Shown: piece by piece, positions 53,497 to 62,974 of the stretch
How positions within the stretch are numbered: the first letter of the stretch is position 1
How the letters are laid out: each line of letters starts with the position of its first letter
Source of the DNA: Sphingobium boeckii
GTDB lineage: Bacteria; Pseudomonadota; Alphaproteobacteria; Sphingomonadales; Sphingomonadaceae
Direction of reading: 5' to 3'
DNA length: 64,000 nt
Assembly (NCBI RefSeq): GCF_014199215.1
Contig: NZ_JACIJC010000004.1
Coordinates: 1-64,000, forward strand
Notes under the pieces: generated by a model
Seen by the model: the letters and a program-made list of their open reading frames with translations, nothing else
What the model was told of the DNA's origin: nothing
The model's database searches: none
Program-made: the position numbers and the translations under genes

Positions 53497-54270
53497 ATGG
53501 CTGTCGGCCCATTGCTGTCCTCAGGCGACCCTGAGCCCGTCGAAATCCTTAACCGTTCAGGCCCGTCTCCGTTCCTTTTGATCGTCGATCATGCTGGCAA
53601 GCACGTGCCGGCCCGCTTGAACGGGCTTGATCTGGCGCCGTCAGAATTCGATCGGCACATCGCCTGCGATATCGGCGCGCGCGATCTTGCGCTCTCCTTG
53701 TCCGCTGTGCTGGATGCAACGCTGGTCATGCAGCGCTATTCGCGCCTGGTGATCGACTGCAATCGCGACCCATCGCGCGTCGACGCAATCCCGGCGCTGT
53801 CGGACGGCACTCTCATTTCCGCCAACGCCCGATTGAGCGCCGAGGATCGCGCGCACCGAATCCACGCCATCCATGCCCCCTATCACCAGGCGATCACTGG
53901 CATTCTGGACGAACGCACCGATCGGGAGACCGTGCTGGTGGCGCTTCACAGCTTCACGCCCGTGCTCGCAGGCGAACATAGGCCATGGCATGTCGGCATT
54001 CTGCACGCCGACGGCATCCCCGATTACGCCAGACGATTGCTGAGCGTGCTTCGCCTGAACCCGGATATGATCATCGGGGACAATGAGCCCTATCATATGG
54101 ACGAAACCGATTTCACCGTGCCGTTCCATGCCTGGGCGCGAAATCTGCCTTATGCCGAGATCGAAATCAGACAGGATTTGCTAACCGCAGAGCGCCGGGA
54201 TCACATCGTCGCATGGATGGCGCGCGCGCTGTGCGATGCGCTCAACTCCGGAACCACAGGTCAGTTTTAG
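53497..54270 (+). CDS. N-formylglutamate amidohydrolase family protein
   Basis: This 257-residue protein matches the FGase (PF05013) family: [58 protein letters not shown] and VGDNEPY-like [21 protein letters not shown]. Such enzymes hydrolyse N-formylglutamate in histidine breakdown or other formyl/acyl amides. No hut genes are nearby, so the substrate is uncertain. The start at 53497 has GGAGCAAG upstream. Confidence 0.88.
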   Translation: MAVGPLLSSGDPEPVEILNRSGPSPFLLIVDHAGKHVPARLNGLDLAPSEFDRHIACDIGARDLALSLSAVLDATLVMQRYSRLVIDCNRDPSRVDAIPALSDGTLISANARLSAEDRAHRIHAIHAPYHQAITGILDERTDRETVLVALHSFTPVLAGEHRPWHVGILHADGIPDYARRLLSVLRLNPDMIIGDNEPYHMDETDFTVPFHAWARNLPYAEIEIRQDLLTAERRDHIVAWMARALCDALNSGTTGQF

Positions 54271-54346
54271 CCGGTCTAGGTCAGAATGCAGAAGCCGCGA
54301 TCGCTGACGCGGCGTGCCACGACCCCAGATGGCGAGGCCGTAACAC

Positions 54347-54361
54347 ATCGACATTGTCGAT
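54347..54361. promoter_or_regulatory. Palindrome upstream of katG, possible OxyR-type site
   Basis: ATCGAC-ATT-GTCGAT is a perfect inverted repeat fitting T-N11-A, 97 bp upstream of the katG start. OxyR is a LysR-type regulator of katG in many bacteria, so this is a reasonable candidate; the half-sites do not match a consensus I can quote for sphingomonads. Confidence 0.35.
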
Positions 54362-54458
54362 CACTCTGACGCAATCGATTCGTTTCGGCAATGAAGCCGC
54401 CTCGCCTATCAATTGGCGGTCCCAAGTGCAGGATCGAAACGAATACAGGGGAGAAACC

Positions 54459-56720
54459 ATGTCCAGATACCATATTTCACTTGTCGCGCTGATGATTGCG
54501 GCGACGTCGCCCGCCTATGCTGCAGAACCCAAGCCCAACAAGTCCGCCACCGACGCGGAAACCGTGAGCCAGACGGCCAAGCCGCCCGTTGGCGAAAAGC
54601 CCGGCGGCATGAGCAATAAAGACTGGTGGCCAACGCGGCTCGACCTTACCGCTCTGCGCCAACATGAGTCGATGTCGAACCCTTATGGTGCCGACTATGA
54701 CTATATGAAGGAATTCGACAGCCTCGATCTCGATGCACTCAAGGCTGACATCCGCAAGGTGCTGACCACCTCGCAGCCTTGGTGGCCAGCCGATTATGGG
54801 CATTATGGGCCTTTTTTCATCCGCATGGCCTGGCACAGCGCCGGCACCTATCGCGTGGGTGACGGCCGTGGCGGCTCTGATGGCGGCGAACAGCGATTCG
54901 ATCCGCTTAATAGCTGGCCCGACAATGTCAGCCTCGACAAGGCCCGCCGCTTGGTATGGCCGATCAAGCAGAAATATGGCCGCAAGCTCAGTTGGGGGGA
55001 TCTCATGGTCCTGGCCGGCAATGTGGCTTTGGAAGACATGGGCTTTCGGACCGTCGGTTTCGCCGGCGGGCGCATCGACGCCTGGCAGCCCGACGTCGTA
55101 TTTTGGGGACCGGAAACCAAGATGATGGGGACCGAGCGCTCCAACCCGGATGGCTCGCTCAAGCGGTCGCTGGCGGCTACCACAATGGGCCTGATCTATG
55201 TCAATCCGGAGGGGCCAAACGGCAATCACGACCCGATCGGTGCCGCCGCCGACATTCGCCGCGCCTTCGGCCAGATGGCGATGGATGACGAGGAGACGCT
55301 GGCGTTGATCGCGGGCGGCCACACGTTCGGCAAGGCGCATGGTGCCAAGAAGCCGGACCAGTGCCTGGACGCAGAGCCCACGGCGGCGGGCATGGAGGAG
55401 CAAGGCCTTGGCTGGCGCAACAAATGCGGCAAGGGCAATGCGGAGGACACGCTGACGTCCGGCCTGGAAGGTGCCTGGTCCGCAGCGCCGACCCAATTCA
55501 CCTCCCAATATATCGACAATCTGCTGAACTTCGAATGGGTCAAGACCAAGAGCCCGGCCGGTGCCACCCAGTGGATTCCGACCGATCCGGCCGCTGCTGA
55601 ACTGGTTCCCGACGCGCATGTCGAGGGCAAGCGCCACGCGCCTATCATGTTCACCACCGACATCGCGCTCAAGGAAGATCCCGGCTTCCGCAAGGTGCTC
55701 GAAAGCTGGCAGAAGAATCCGGAACTTTTCAGCAAGGCCTTTGCGCGTGCGTGGTTCAAGCTGACCCATCGCGATCTCGGCCCGCAAGGTCGCTATCGGG
55801 GCAAGGACATCCCCGGCGAAACCTATAGCTGGCAGGATCCGCTGCCGAAGGCGAGTTTCGCGCCGATCGATGCCGCGACCCAGACGAAGCTGAAGGCTGC
55901 CGTGCTTGCCTCGGGCCTGACCGGGCCGGAACTGGTCCGCACCGCTTGGGCCTCTGCCGCCACCTTTCGCAGCACCGACATGCGTGGCGGTGCGAACGGC
56001 GCGCGCCTGCGGCTTGATCCGCAGCGGGGCTGGGGAGTCAACGATCCGCTCGAGCTGAACAAAGTGCTGACGAAGCTGACGGCGATCCAGAAGGATTTCG
56101 CGAAGTCAGGCAGCCAGGTGTCGATGGCCGACATCATCGTTCTGGCCGGCAATGCGGCGATCGAGCGGGCGGCCAAGCAGGGCGGCTATAATGTCACCAT
56201 GCCCTTCACGCCGGGCCGCGTCGACGCCATCCAGGCGCAGACCGATGTCGCTTCCTTCGCCTATCTGGAGCCCAAGGCTGACGGCTTTCGCAACTGGTAT
56301 GGTCCCAAAGCAGAGGTGAGCCCGACCGACGCGCTGGTCGACAAGGCTGATGCGCTCGACCTCACCGTAGCGGAGATGACCGTGCTGGTCGGCGGTATGC
56401 GCGCGCTCGGCGCCAATAGTGGTGGATCGAAGAATGGCGTGCTGACGACCCGTCCAGGCACGCTCAGCAACGACTTCTTCGTCAACCTGCTGACGATGGA
56501 CACGGTGTGGAACAAGTCGGCCACGCCCGGCCTTTATGATGGCAAGGATCGCGCCAGCGGGACAGCGAAATGGACGGCAACGCCCGTCGATTTGGTCTTC
56601 GGCTCCAACTCGGAACTGCGCGCTGTCGCCGAAGTCTATGCGTCCCAAGATGCGCAACAGAAATTCGTCGATGATTTCGTTGCGGCTTGGACAAAGGTGA
56701 TGAACGCCGATCGTTTTTGA
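54459..56720 (+). CDS. katG: Catalase-peroxidase with signal peptide
   Basis: This 753-residue bifunctional haem enzyme removes hydrogen peroxide. The distal site is Arg122, Trp125 and His126 in [12 protein letters not shown]; proximal His lies in [23 protein letters not shown] supplies Tyr and [11 protein letters not shown] Met of the Met-Tyr-Trp cross-link. The C-terminal degenerate second domain is complete. Residues 1-22 ([22 protein letters not shown]) form a signal peptide, so this is a periplasmic KatP-like form rather than the usual cytosolic KatG. The start has a strong CAGGGGAGAAACC leader; the frame opening at 54213 is not used. Confidence 0.95.
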   Translation: MSRYHISLVALMIAATSPAYAAEPKPNKSATDAETVSQTAKPPVGEKPGGMSNKDWWPTRLDLTALRQHESMSNPYGADYDYMKEFDSLDLDALKADIRKVLTTSQPWWPADYGHYGPFFIRMAWHSAGTYRVGDGRGGSDGGEQRFDPLNSWPDNVSLDKARRLVWPIKQKYGRKLSWGDLMVLAGNVALEDMGFRTVGFAGGRIDAWQPDVVFWGPETKMMGTERSNPDGSLKRSLAATTMGLIYVNPEGPNGNHDPIGAAADIRRAFGQMAMDDEETLALIAGGHTFGKAHGAKKPDQCLDAEPTAAGMEEQGLGWRNKCGKGNAEDTLTSGLEGAWSAAPTQFTSQYIDNLLNFEWVKTKSPAGATQWIPTDPAAAELVPDAHVEGKRHAPIMFTTDIALKEDPGFRKVLESWQKNPELFSKAFARAWFKLTHRDLGPQGRYRGKDIPGETYSWQDPLPKASFAPIDAATQTKLKAAVLASGLTGPELVRTAWASAATFRSTDMRGGANGARLRLDPQRGWGVNDPLELNKVLTKLTAIQKDFAKSGSQVSMADIIVLAGNAAIERAAKQGGYNVTMPFTPGRVDAIQAQTDVASFAYLEPKADGFRNWYGPKAEVSPTDALVDKADALDLTVAEMTVLVGGMRALGANSGGSKNGVLTTRPGTLSNDFFVNLLTMDTVWNKSATPGLYDGKDRASGTAKWTATPVDLVFGSNSELRAVAEVYASQDAQQKFVDDFVAAWTKVMNADRF

Positions 56721-56779
56721 TCATTGAGGCCGGCATCGCCAGCGCGCGTCGGTCTCTCCTGGCGAGGACCGCGGTATCT

Positions 56780-56813
56780 ATGCCGGGCGGGATTTTAAGT
56801 CCCCGCCCGGCAT
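56780..56813. terminator. Bidirectional hairpin between convergent katG and esterase genes
   Basis: ATGCCGGGCGGG (56780-56791) pairs perfectly with CCCGCCCGGCAT (56802-56813) around a 10-base loop. It lies 60 bp after katG and 36 bp past the end of the convergent gene, a typical terminator position. Confidence 0.7.
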
Positions 56814-56848
56814 CCCCGCACTGGACGCGCGCAGAGGCCGTATAGGAT

Positions 56849-59359
56849 CTAGAATGCGAAGCTTGCTCCAATCGAGACACGGGCATCGTCATCGCCGCGG
56901 CCCCAGCGGCCACGCCCCGAAACATAGCCCGATAACGGGCCATCGCGCATGGCGACGCGTATTTCGCCAAAGGCGCTGTTCCGCTCGGTATTGGCCAGCG
57001 AGAGGTCTACCGTTCCCATGCTATGCTGGGCCGAGGCGAGCCGAACAATGGCAGTCTCATCCCCGCTTTCTCTCTCGACGCTATAGCCGCCGCGAATGGC
57101 CGGCCGGATCGCGCCAAGCTGGACGCCTAGCTCACCGCCAAGGCTGGCCGAGAGTTTTTTGAAGCTGCGATCGCTATAAACCAGATTGGAAACGGAGGCG
57201 CCCGTCTCGGTGTAGCCGTCGAGACCAAGGTCGGTATAATCAACGGCGGCAAATGGCGTCAGAGTCATCCGCCCAACGGGTATTGTCCAGCCGATTTCCC
57301 CGCTTGCGGCCCAACCGTCACCCTTGGTTTCGCCTTGAGCCTGCTGGCCATAGGCCGAGACGCGACCGATCTCGCCAAACTTTGCGTCACCAATCCATGC
57401 GCCCGAGACCTGGGCGTAAAATCCCGATGGCGTGGCGACGGCTGCATAGGCACCTATCGTCCAGGCGCGCGCATCAAGCGGACTCCCGAATGCGAGACGA
57501 CCATCCATCTTGCGGTAACCGCCCATGACACCGATGCGTGCGGTCTCGTTCAAAGGGATGTCGAAACCGATCGTGGTCGCCATCGTGTCCACGTCAAGTC
57601 CGGTGAGGGGGCTCGCGCCGGCACCGGTCTTGGTCCAGTCGGTGTCGAGCCAGATTTGGGTGCGCAAGGTGGGTGCGACCCAGCCGCGTTGAGCGTTGAG
57701 GAAGCGCATCGCCGGGAGTGTTGCGCTCGTGCCCAGACCGTTCATCGCCATGCGCGTGCCATAGAGCACGTCGGGTGCCATGGCGTTCATCGCCTGAAGT
57801 GCCTGCGGATCGACATAGGTCGGCAGTGTCAGGCGGTAAACCAGCATGATGCTGTCATTGTTGCCACTACCGTCAAGCGCGCCCGAAACTCCGGGGACGC
57901 CGTTGAAAAGGATGTCGGTACCCTGAAAGTCGTTGTCATTGCCGACGAACAGGAAGAAATCCTGTGGCGCACCTTCCTCCAGCACCGGCGCAAGCGCCAT
58001 GGCTTCCCATTTCTCGCCGAGAGACGTGGCGTTCGTCAGCGGCAGACGGTTGATGTTCATGCCGACGCGCGCAAGTTGAACCGGGTTCAGCATGTTGACC
58101 AGTTCGACCTGTTGGACTGCGGTGATACCAGGGACCAGCGCGCCATTGGTGGCAACCGGCGTATTGCCCGTTTCATATTGTGTGCCTGCCAGATTGGTGG
58201 CCCCGGTTGTGTCAACAAGCAGGATGCTCTTGAACATTGGCGTGCCACTGGTGCTGGCGCTGGCGGCAACACCCCGACCGAGGCCATCGCGGGCGAGCAC
58301 CAGAAATTGGGTGTCGTTCAACGCCAGCATCTCCGATTGTGCCGCCGTCCGGTCCGGTGCCGCACCCGAGCCATTGTTGTTGAAGACGGGCAGTTGCAGG
58401 ACATAATGGCCAATGGGGTTGGTCGGTGTCCCGGTGGCGCTGATGTCGTAAACCAATATGCGCGTGTTGTTGCGAGTCTGCTGGTTGGCACCATTGGTGT
58501 CCTGCACCGTCGCGGACTGCAGGATCGTCACCAGCTTCTTATTGTCCGGTGTGATCGTCATGGCCTCAAGGCCCTGATTGTTGCGGCGGCCCGTCTGGCC
58601 GGGCGTGACGCTGTTGAAGTTGACCGCGCCGCCGGTCAGCGGCAGCAACGCCGGGATGGTCTGGATCGCGCCGATCTGCTTGCCCGTGGCGTCGAAATAA
58701 TAAAGGCCGGCAGCGTATTCGTCGGAAATGTAAAAGGTGCCGTCGGGGCGGAAGGCAATGGCCTCGGCATCAAGGCTGATATGCCCCGCGGCTGTGCCGA
58801 CCGTGGCGATGGGATAGACGATGCCGTTGCGTGTGATGGTGCTGCCCGCGGGATCCCGGCCGGTCATTTCAACACCCGTGGTATCCGTAAGGGTAAAGCC
58901 GCCGGTTGGCGTTATGGTCAATTGGCTCTGCGACGTTGGGGATTGCGGCAATGCCGCCGTGCCGGTCAAAGGCCGAAAAATGATGCTCTCGGCGTGAACG
59001 CGGTTGCGATAGTCGATCGCGCCATCGAACGGACCGCGATCCGGCAAGGTGAACATGCTGCCGCCATAACTGCCGTCGGCATTGCGCTGCCAGGTCGACA
59101 GATTAATCGCCATATCCGAAAAACTGCCCAGCGTTTCGTTGCGGAAATCGCGCACATTGGCGTCAAGCCGGCCGGCACCGACCAGTCCCTGATTGGAAAA
59201 AGTGGCACCGTTAAGCGAAACGCTGGTCGTGCCGTCGGCGGTTGTGACGTTTGGCGTCGTGACCTGACGCGACTGGGCGCTGGCCGGTATCGCCGCCAGC
59301 AGACCGAGGCCAAGCGCGGCCAATGATGCGCTCGCGCGCAACGTGAAAAGTTTCATCAT
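56849..59359 (-). CDS. Phytase-like esterase domain fused to an autotransporter barrel
   Basis: This protein of about 836 residues has a signal peptide (MMKLFTLRASASLAALGLGLLAAIPASAQ), then an esterase-like-of-phytase (PF13449) domain: GLVGAGRLDANVRDF, GRDPAGSTITRNG, DAEAIAFRPDGTFYISDEYAAG and NNQGLEAMTITPDNKKLV. After about residue 580 an autotransporter beta-domain follows (WLDTDWTKTGAGASPLTGLDVDTMATTIGFDIPL), closing with the membrane-strand ending SIGASFAF. It is likely displayed or released at the cell surface, perhaps acting on phosphate esters. ATG 59359 follows GGGGGAAATC. Confidence 0.87.
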   Translation of the reverse strand: MMKLFTLRASASLAALGLGLLAAIPASAQSRQVTTPNVTTADGTTSVSLNGATFSNQGLVGAGRLDANVRDFRNETLGSFSDMAINLSTWQRNADGSYGGSMFTLPDRGPFDGAIDYRNRVHAESIIFRPLTGTAALPQSPTSQSQLTITPTGGFTLTDTTGVEMTGRDPAGSTITRNGIVYPIATVGTAAGHISLDAEAIAFRPDGTFYISDEYAAGLYYFDATGKQIGAIQTIPALLPLTGGAVNFNSVTPGQTGRRNNQGLEAMTITPDNKKLVTILQSATVQDTNGANQQTRNNTRILVYDISATGTPTNPIGHYVLQLPVFNNNGSGAAPDRTAAQSEMLALNDTQFLVLARDGLGRGVAASASTSGTPMFKSILLVDTTGATNLAGTQYETGNTPVATNGALVPGITAVQQVELVNMLNPVQLARVGMNINRLPLTNATSLGEKWEAMALAPVLEEGAPQDFFLFVGNDNDFQGTDILFNGVPGVSGALDGSGNNDSIMLVYRLTLPTYVDPQALQAMNAMAPDVLYGTRMAMNGLGTSATLPAMRFLNAQRGWVAPTLRTQIWLDTDWTKTGAGASPLTGLDVDTMATTIGFDIPLNETARIGVMGGYRKMDGRLAFGSPLDARAWTIGAYAAVATPSGFYAQVSGAWIGDAKFGEIGRVSAYGQQAQGETKGDGWAASGEIGWTIPVGRMTLTPFAAVDYTDLGLDGYTETGASVSNLVYSDRSFKKLSASLGGELGVQLGAIRPAIRGGYSVERESGDETAIVRLASAQHSMGTVDLSLANTERNSAFGEIRVAMRDGPLSGYVSGRGRWGRGDDDARVSIGASFAF

Positions 59360-59495
59360 GATTTCCCCCGACAGCAATTCCGTGTCGCCGTTCGGCTAGA
59401 CCAGCGTCGTGACACGTCAGGGTCAAACTCGTGATGATTGCATGAAAATAGGCGTGTCTCGCCGCGCTCGCTGCGTAAGCCCGATTGCCAGTGCG

Positions 59496-59765
59496 TCAGA
59501 CCCAGCGGCGGCGCGACAGCAATCGCAACGTCGTGAGATCCGGCTCGGCGACGATTTCATAGGTGTTATTCTCGATGATCAGCAGTTTGCTGATGCGGAT
59601 GACGACATTCGCGCGCGCTGCGTGGCTCAGCCGAGCCCAAAAGCCGATGCACTCGCGGAGCGACCCTTCGATGATCGGCGCGCTGCCTGAGAGGATTTCG
59701 GCGGGGGTTGCCCAGATGGTTTCTGGGGCAGCGCGGCAGGATTTTCGTTTCAGTCCATCCTTCAT
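59496..59765 (-). CDS. Small hypothetical protein
   Basis: This 89-residue frame reads MKDGLKRKSCRAAPETIWATP and ends LTTLRLLSRRRWV. It has an AGGAACC-type ribosome site before ATG 59765 and an amphipathic middle (GFWARLSHAARANVVIRISKLL). No family was recognised and there is no operon partner. The reading is plausible but not proven. Confidence 0.4.
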   Translation of the reverse strand: MKDGLKRKSCRAAPETIWATPAEILSGSAPIIEGSLRECIGFWARLSHAARANVVIRISKLLIIENNTYEIVAEPDLTTLRLLSRRRWV

Positions 59766-60189
59766 GCCAGGTTCCTATACTATTGCCATGGCCAGGTTTC
59801 GACCCCTGTGGGTCCAGTCTCATTTGCATGGGCCGATATGTCGGTTGCGCCGCGCCAAGCCAATACCGCTAATACGGATTTTTGGTCGGCGCAGGCGGGC
59901 TGAACCGGCGTCGCTGCCAGAAGCGTTCCCGATCAATCAGAATCTCCCATGCGATTTGGGCCTTTCCGAGCAAAATGCCTTATTTTCAGCTCCAGTGAAT
60001 ATGTCCGCCACTATCCCCCAATCCGGCCAAAGCCTCGGTCCGGCTACCAGATCATTGAGGTCGCTGCGACGTGCGCGAAACGCGCTGAGGGTCATCTCGT
60101 TGCGAGATTCGGAAGAATGCTCCGCGGGATGACGCACCGTTCTCAAAATCGACTTCTTTTCGACCCTCCAAAAAATTGGTATTCAGTCT
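59766..60189. other. Intergenic region before the heat-shock promoter
   Basis: No gene is supported in this stretch of about 420 bp. Frames crossing it (59563-60132 plus, 59937-60146 minus) lack ribosome sites and are rich in arginine and serine, as in chance frames. Confidence 0.3.
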
Positions 60190-60217
60190 CTTGAAAGCCT
60201 CTGATGCTCACCTAAAT
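60190..60217 (+). promoter_or_regulatory. Sigma-32-like heat-shock promoter of hsp20
   Basis: CTTGAAA (60190-60196) is followed after 14 bp by CCTAAAT (60211-60217). CTTGAAA is the canonical RpoH -35 element of proteobacteria; the -10 is only a partial match. Transcription would begin near 60224, just before the hairpin-rich leader. Confidence 0.55.
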
Positions 60218-60223
60218 TTTTTT

Positions 60224-60320
60224 CACCGGGCGCCGTTCGGGTCCGGTGGACACAGAGGGCACCGGCTCTTCGTTACCGGCGCTGCTCATGTCCGAATTGC
60301 TTCTTTTGGAGGATTTGGAG
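60224..60320 (+). promoter_or_regulatory. ROSE-like RNA thermometer in the hsp20 leader
   Basis: The leader of about 97 bases can fold into three hairpins. CACCGG/CCGGTG pairs at 60224-60229 with 60243-60248. A GCACCGG...CCGGCGC stem forms at 60259-60282. A final stem pairs TTGCT (60297-60301) with the ribosome-binding AGGA (60310-60313). UYGCU facing AGGA is the signature of ROSE thermometers upstream of alphaproteobacterial Hsp20 genes, which melt at high temperature to expose the ribosome site. AGGA is 7 bases from the ATG. Confidence 0.65.
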
Positions 60321-60794
60321 ATGAGAACCAACTTTGACTTTGCCCCCTACCGGCGCTCGACCGTCGGTTTCGACCGCCCCTTCAACCTGCTCGAGGCGGG
60401 ATCGCGCGAAGATGACGGCTATCCACCATTCGATATCGTGAAGGATGGCGAGGATAATTACCGGATCACTCTCGCGGTGGCTGGCTTTCGGCCCGAAGAT
60501 ATCGAAGTGGTTGCGCAGCAGAATCTGCTGACCATCAAGGGCGCGCCCGTCGGAGGCGAGGGCGCGGGCGAATATCTGCACCGTGGCATCGCCGCGCGCA
60601 CTTTCGAACGACGCTTTCAACTCGCCGACTTCGTGGAAGCAGGCCATGCCAGCTTCGAAAACGGCCTTCTGAGCATAAGGCTTCGGCGCGTCGTGCCGGA
60701 GGCTATGAAGCCGCGTCGGATCGAGATCGGCAGCGCCCCAATTGCCAATGACCGCATCGCGGCACCGAGGGAGGAAGATCGACAGGCCGCCTGA
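60321..60794 (+). CDS. Small heat-shock protein, Hsp20 family
   Basis: This 157-residue ATP-independent holdase has an N-terminal FDFAPYRRSTVGFDRPFNLL as in IbpA-like proteins, an alpha-crystallin domain from about 36 to 128 (PPFDIVKDGEDNYRITLAVAGF, FENGLLSIRLRRVVPEAMKPRRI), and an I-x-I-like RRIEI near the tail. ATG 60321 is chosen because GGAGGA precedes it and a GTG at 60246 lies inside a leader hairpin. Expression is probably set by RpoH and the thermometer upstream. Confidence 0.93.
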   Translation: MRTNFDFAPYRRSTVGFDRPFNLLEAGSREDDGYPPFDIVKDGEDNYRITLAVAGFRPEDIEVVAQQNLLTIKGAPVGGEGAGEYLHRGIAARTFERRFQLADFVEAGHASFENGLLSIRLRRVVPEAMKPRRIEIGSAPIANDRIAAPREEDRQAA

Positions 60795-60910
60795 TCCCTT
60801 GCCTGCAAAGTCTGCCGGCACCGCCGCCGGGCGGGCCGGCGGGCCATTCTGCGTTACCCGTTTCACTGGCACCCATGTAACCAAATATCTGGGTTGTGCG
60901 TTGATCTGCC

Positions 60911-61198
60911 ATGAGCGAAACGATTGAAACACTGCAACACAAGATGGAGGCCGCGGCCCGCACTCTGGATTTCGAGGAAGCAAAGCGGTGCCGGGACAAA
61001 ATAAATCTGATGCGTGGGGGTGCTACGGCAGAAGAGGCTGAGCAGGCGGACTTCGGCGGGCTGGAACGCCAGAAGCCGGGGGCGATGGGCCTCGGAACCA
61101 GCCAGCAGCGCATGGTACCCCCCTCGGGCTGGACGCCGCCCGCCAAGCCTGACCCAATGACGTCCGGCCAATCGCTGCGAGGAAAGCCGCGTAAGTGA
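60911..61198 (+). CDS. UVR-motif (UvrB/UvrC-like) small protein
   Basis: This 95-residue protein begins with a UVR motif, ETLQHKMEAAARTLDFEEAKRCRDKI, the helical hairpin through which UvrB and UvrC interact. The rest is proline- and glycine-rich with no catalytic domain. Similar stand-alone proteins are often annotated as UvrB/UvrC motif-containing; their role in repair or in regulation is unknown. The start has no strong ribosome site. It lies directly before the decayed peptidase. Confidence 0.8.
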   Translation: MSETIETLQHKMEAAARTLDFEEAKRCRDKINLMRGGATAEEAEQADFGGLERQKPGAMGLGTSQQRMVPPSGWTPPAKPDPMTSGQSLRGKPRK

Positions 61199-62409
61199 CG
61201 ACGCACCACACGACATGGCGCGGCCTCCGCAGGGTTCGTCTACGCGAGATCGAATGGCGGCGGGCCGGCGAGGACGCTGCTCGCGCCCCCGCTGGCGGTG
61301 ATCGCCGGAACGGGACTGGCCTTTGTCATGGGTCTTCTATTGGCGACGTTGCGGGCTGAACCCGCATTCGCCAGCGCTTATCCCGTCGCTCTGAGAACGG
61401 CGTTCGGGGCGGCCGCATTGCTGGGCGCAGCGCTCGTGATCCATGTCCTGCGGCTGGAAAGCGGGATGAGACTGGTGGCCGCGTCCTGGATATGGCTGAT
61501 CCTCCCGGCGGCCGGGACATTCATGTTCGTGCCGGGCATTTCCATTCTGGTGGTATGGCCGATCATCCCGATCCTCTGCGCGGCACTGGCGCTTGGCGTG
61601 CCGGCGTTGCGCAAAGCGGTGCCCGTTCTGCTTGGTGCGGCGGCATTGCTGTTCATCATCATCGCGCTGCCGCTCAGCGGGGGCATGGAGGAAGCGCTTT
61701 TCATCGAACGCGCTGCGCCAGCCACATTGCTGCTGACCTTCATGTTCCTTTTCTCGATGCTCACCGGCGTCCGGCACGTCCTTATGGCGTCCATGATCTG
61801 TGCGATCGTGATGGTGATCGCGGCGATCTGCGTCTTGATCGCCCCCTCTCACAGCCAGGATGCGCCGCGCCATCTCTCGATCGTCCATGAGGATGTGGAT
61901 GGAAAGGGTGCGTTCTTGATATGGAACAACGGCCCCTTGCCTGCCGGCATCAGAGCCGCCGCTGCCTTTGGTGAACGATCACGCGATGACGGTCATTGGA
62001 GCGCTCCCGCATTCCCGCTGCCTGACGATGGAGGCATTACGGTATCCTTCGACAGCATCAGCGACGACATTCGGACGATCAGTGAATGGCGGCACCGCTG
62101 GCGGACCGGCAGGAATTGCGCATCAAAAATGGGGGCGCCGTGAAAGGCATCCTCGTCAATGGTGCGCGCCCGAAGGTGGTGGGGCCGCTCAGTTACATCG
62201 GCTGCTCCGGCAGAGCCTGCCGAACACGGGACGTCACGCTGTTTCTCACGCGGGATGCACCGCTTCCCGAGATCACATGGCAAAGAACCTATTATGGCGC
62301 AGGATCGGCGGCAGACAGGATCATAGCAGCGCGGCCGGATACGGCCCAGCCAGTCCATTCGGGCGATCAGCGAATTCTGATCCGTGCAGTGAAATTAGGC
62401 AGCCCATGA
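61199..62409 (+). pseudogene. Remains of an M28-type membrane peptidase: C-terminal part only, frameshifted
   Basis: A frame from just after the UVR gene reads hydrophobic helices (LAVIAGTGLAFVMGLLLATL, FMFVPGISILVVWPIIPILC, TLLLTFMFLFSMLTG) and ends at 62143 in an odd tail. A second frame, about 62086-62409, continues with protein-like sequence (ELRIKNGGAVKGILVNG, PLSYIGCSGRACRT, ITWQRTYYGAG, PVHSGDQRILIRAVKL). Together they resemble the membrane and C-terminal part of large M28 peptidases, without the catalytic N-terminal domain and with a frameshift near 62080. The GTG at 61298 opens a 281-codon frame that could still be translated. The family call is from memory of the pattern. Confidence 0.55.
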
Positions 62410-62490
62410 CACCTCCGGGCCGCCCGACCTACCCTGCCGATGCGCAAAAGGCCATTTCCAGCGACTTTGCGTGCCTGTCCGCGCGCGAAT

Positions 62491-62970
62491 TCAGCGCTCG
62501 ACCACGTCTCGCTTCATCGGCGCAAGTTTGGCGAGGAGCTTGTTCTGGGCAGCAAAGGCAATGCCCTCTTCTCTCATCGCCCATTGCAGGTTTTCTACCA
62601 GCGCGTTGAAGTCGGCCGTTTGCACGCCCATGTTCTGGTGTGCGCCCTTCATGTCGCGCCCGGTATAGGCGCAGCCGCCACCCAGCAGATAGCAGATCTG
62701 CTCCTTCAGGGTTCGCCTGATCCGGACATCATCCTGATTTTTGAAGATTTCGCCAATCACCGGATCGGCGATGTTGCGATCCATGAACGATTCGACGATG
62801 CGGTCTATCCCCGGCTGGCCATGAAATGCCTTGAACCACCGATCCGTCTTATACGGGGTGGCACCAGCGTTGCTGTCCTGGATGACATAGGGCTCAACCG
62901 GCTCTTCGCCTGCCGGTACGGTCATGGAAACCTGTGCGGAGGCGAGCAGGAGGAGAAACATTGTGAGCAT
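62491..62970 (-). CDS. Group I truncated haemoglobin with signal-like N-terminus
   Basis: This 159-residue globin binds oxygen or nitric oxide through haem. The core reads WFKAFHGQPGIDRIVESFM, EQICYLLGGGCAYTGRDMKGAHQNMGV and ends LAKLAPMKRDVV; proximal His is His111. The N-terminus, MLTMFLLLLASAQVSM, looks like a signal peptide, which most truncated haemoglobins lack. It starts 4 bp after the DUF3034 gene and is co-transcribed with it. Confidence 0.88.
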   Translation of the reverse strand: MLTMFLLLLASAQVSMTVPAGEEPVEPYVIQDSNAGATPYKTDRWFKAFHGQPGIDRIVESFMDRNIADPVIGEIFKNQDDVRIRRTLKEQICYLLGGGCAYTGRDMKGAHQNMGVQTADFNALVENLQWAMREEGIAFAAQNKLLAKLAPMKRDVVER

Positions 62971-62974
62971 CGGT

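Noticed and set aside
54477-55787. 436-codon minus-strand open frame
   Set aside because: Antisense to katG, whose protein sequence is unmistakable; the frame shows no family motif.
57335-59326. 663-codon plus-strand open frame
   Set aside because: It is antisense to the phytase-like/autotransporter gene, rich in Arg, Gly and His, has no recognisable domain or ribosome site, and arises from high GC at third positions.
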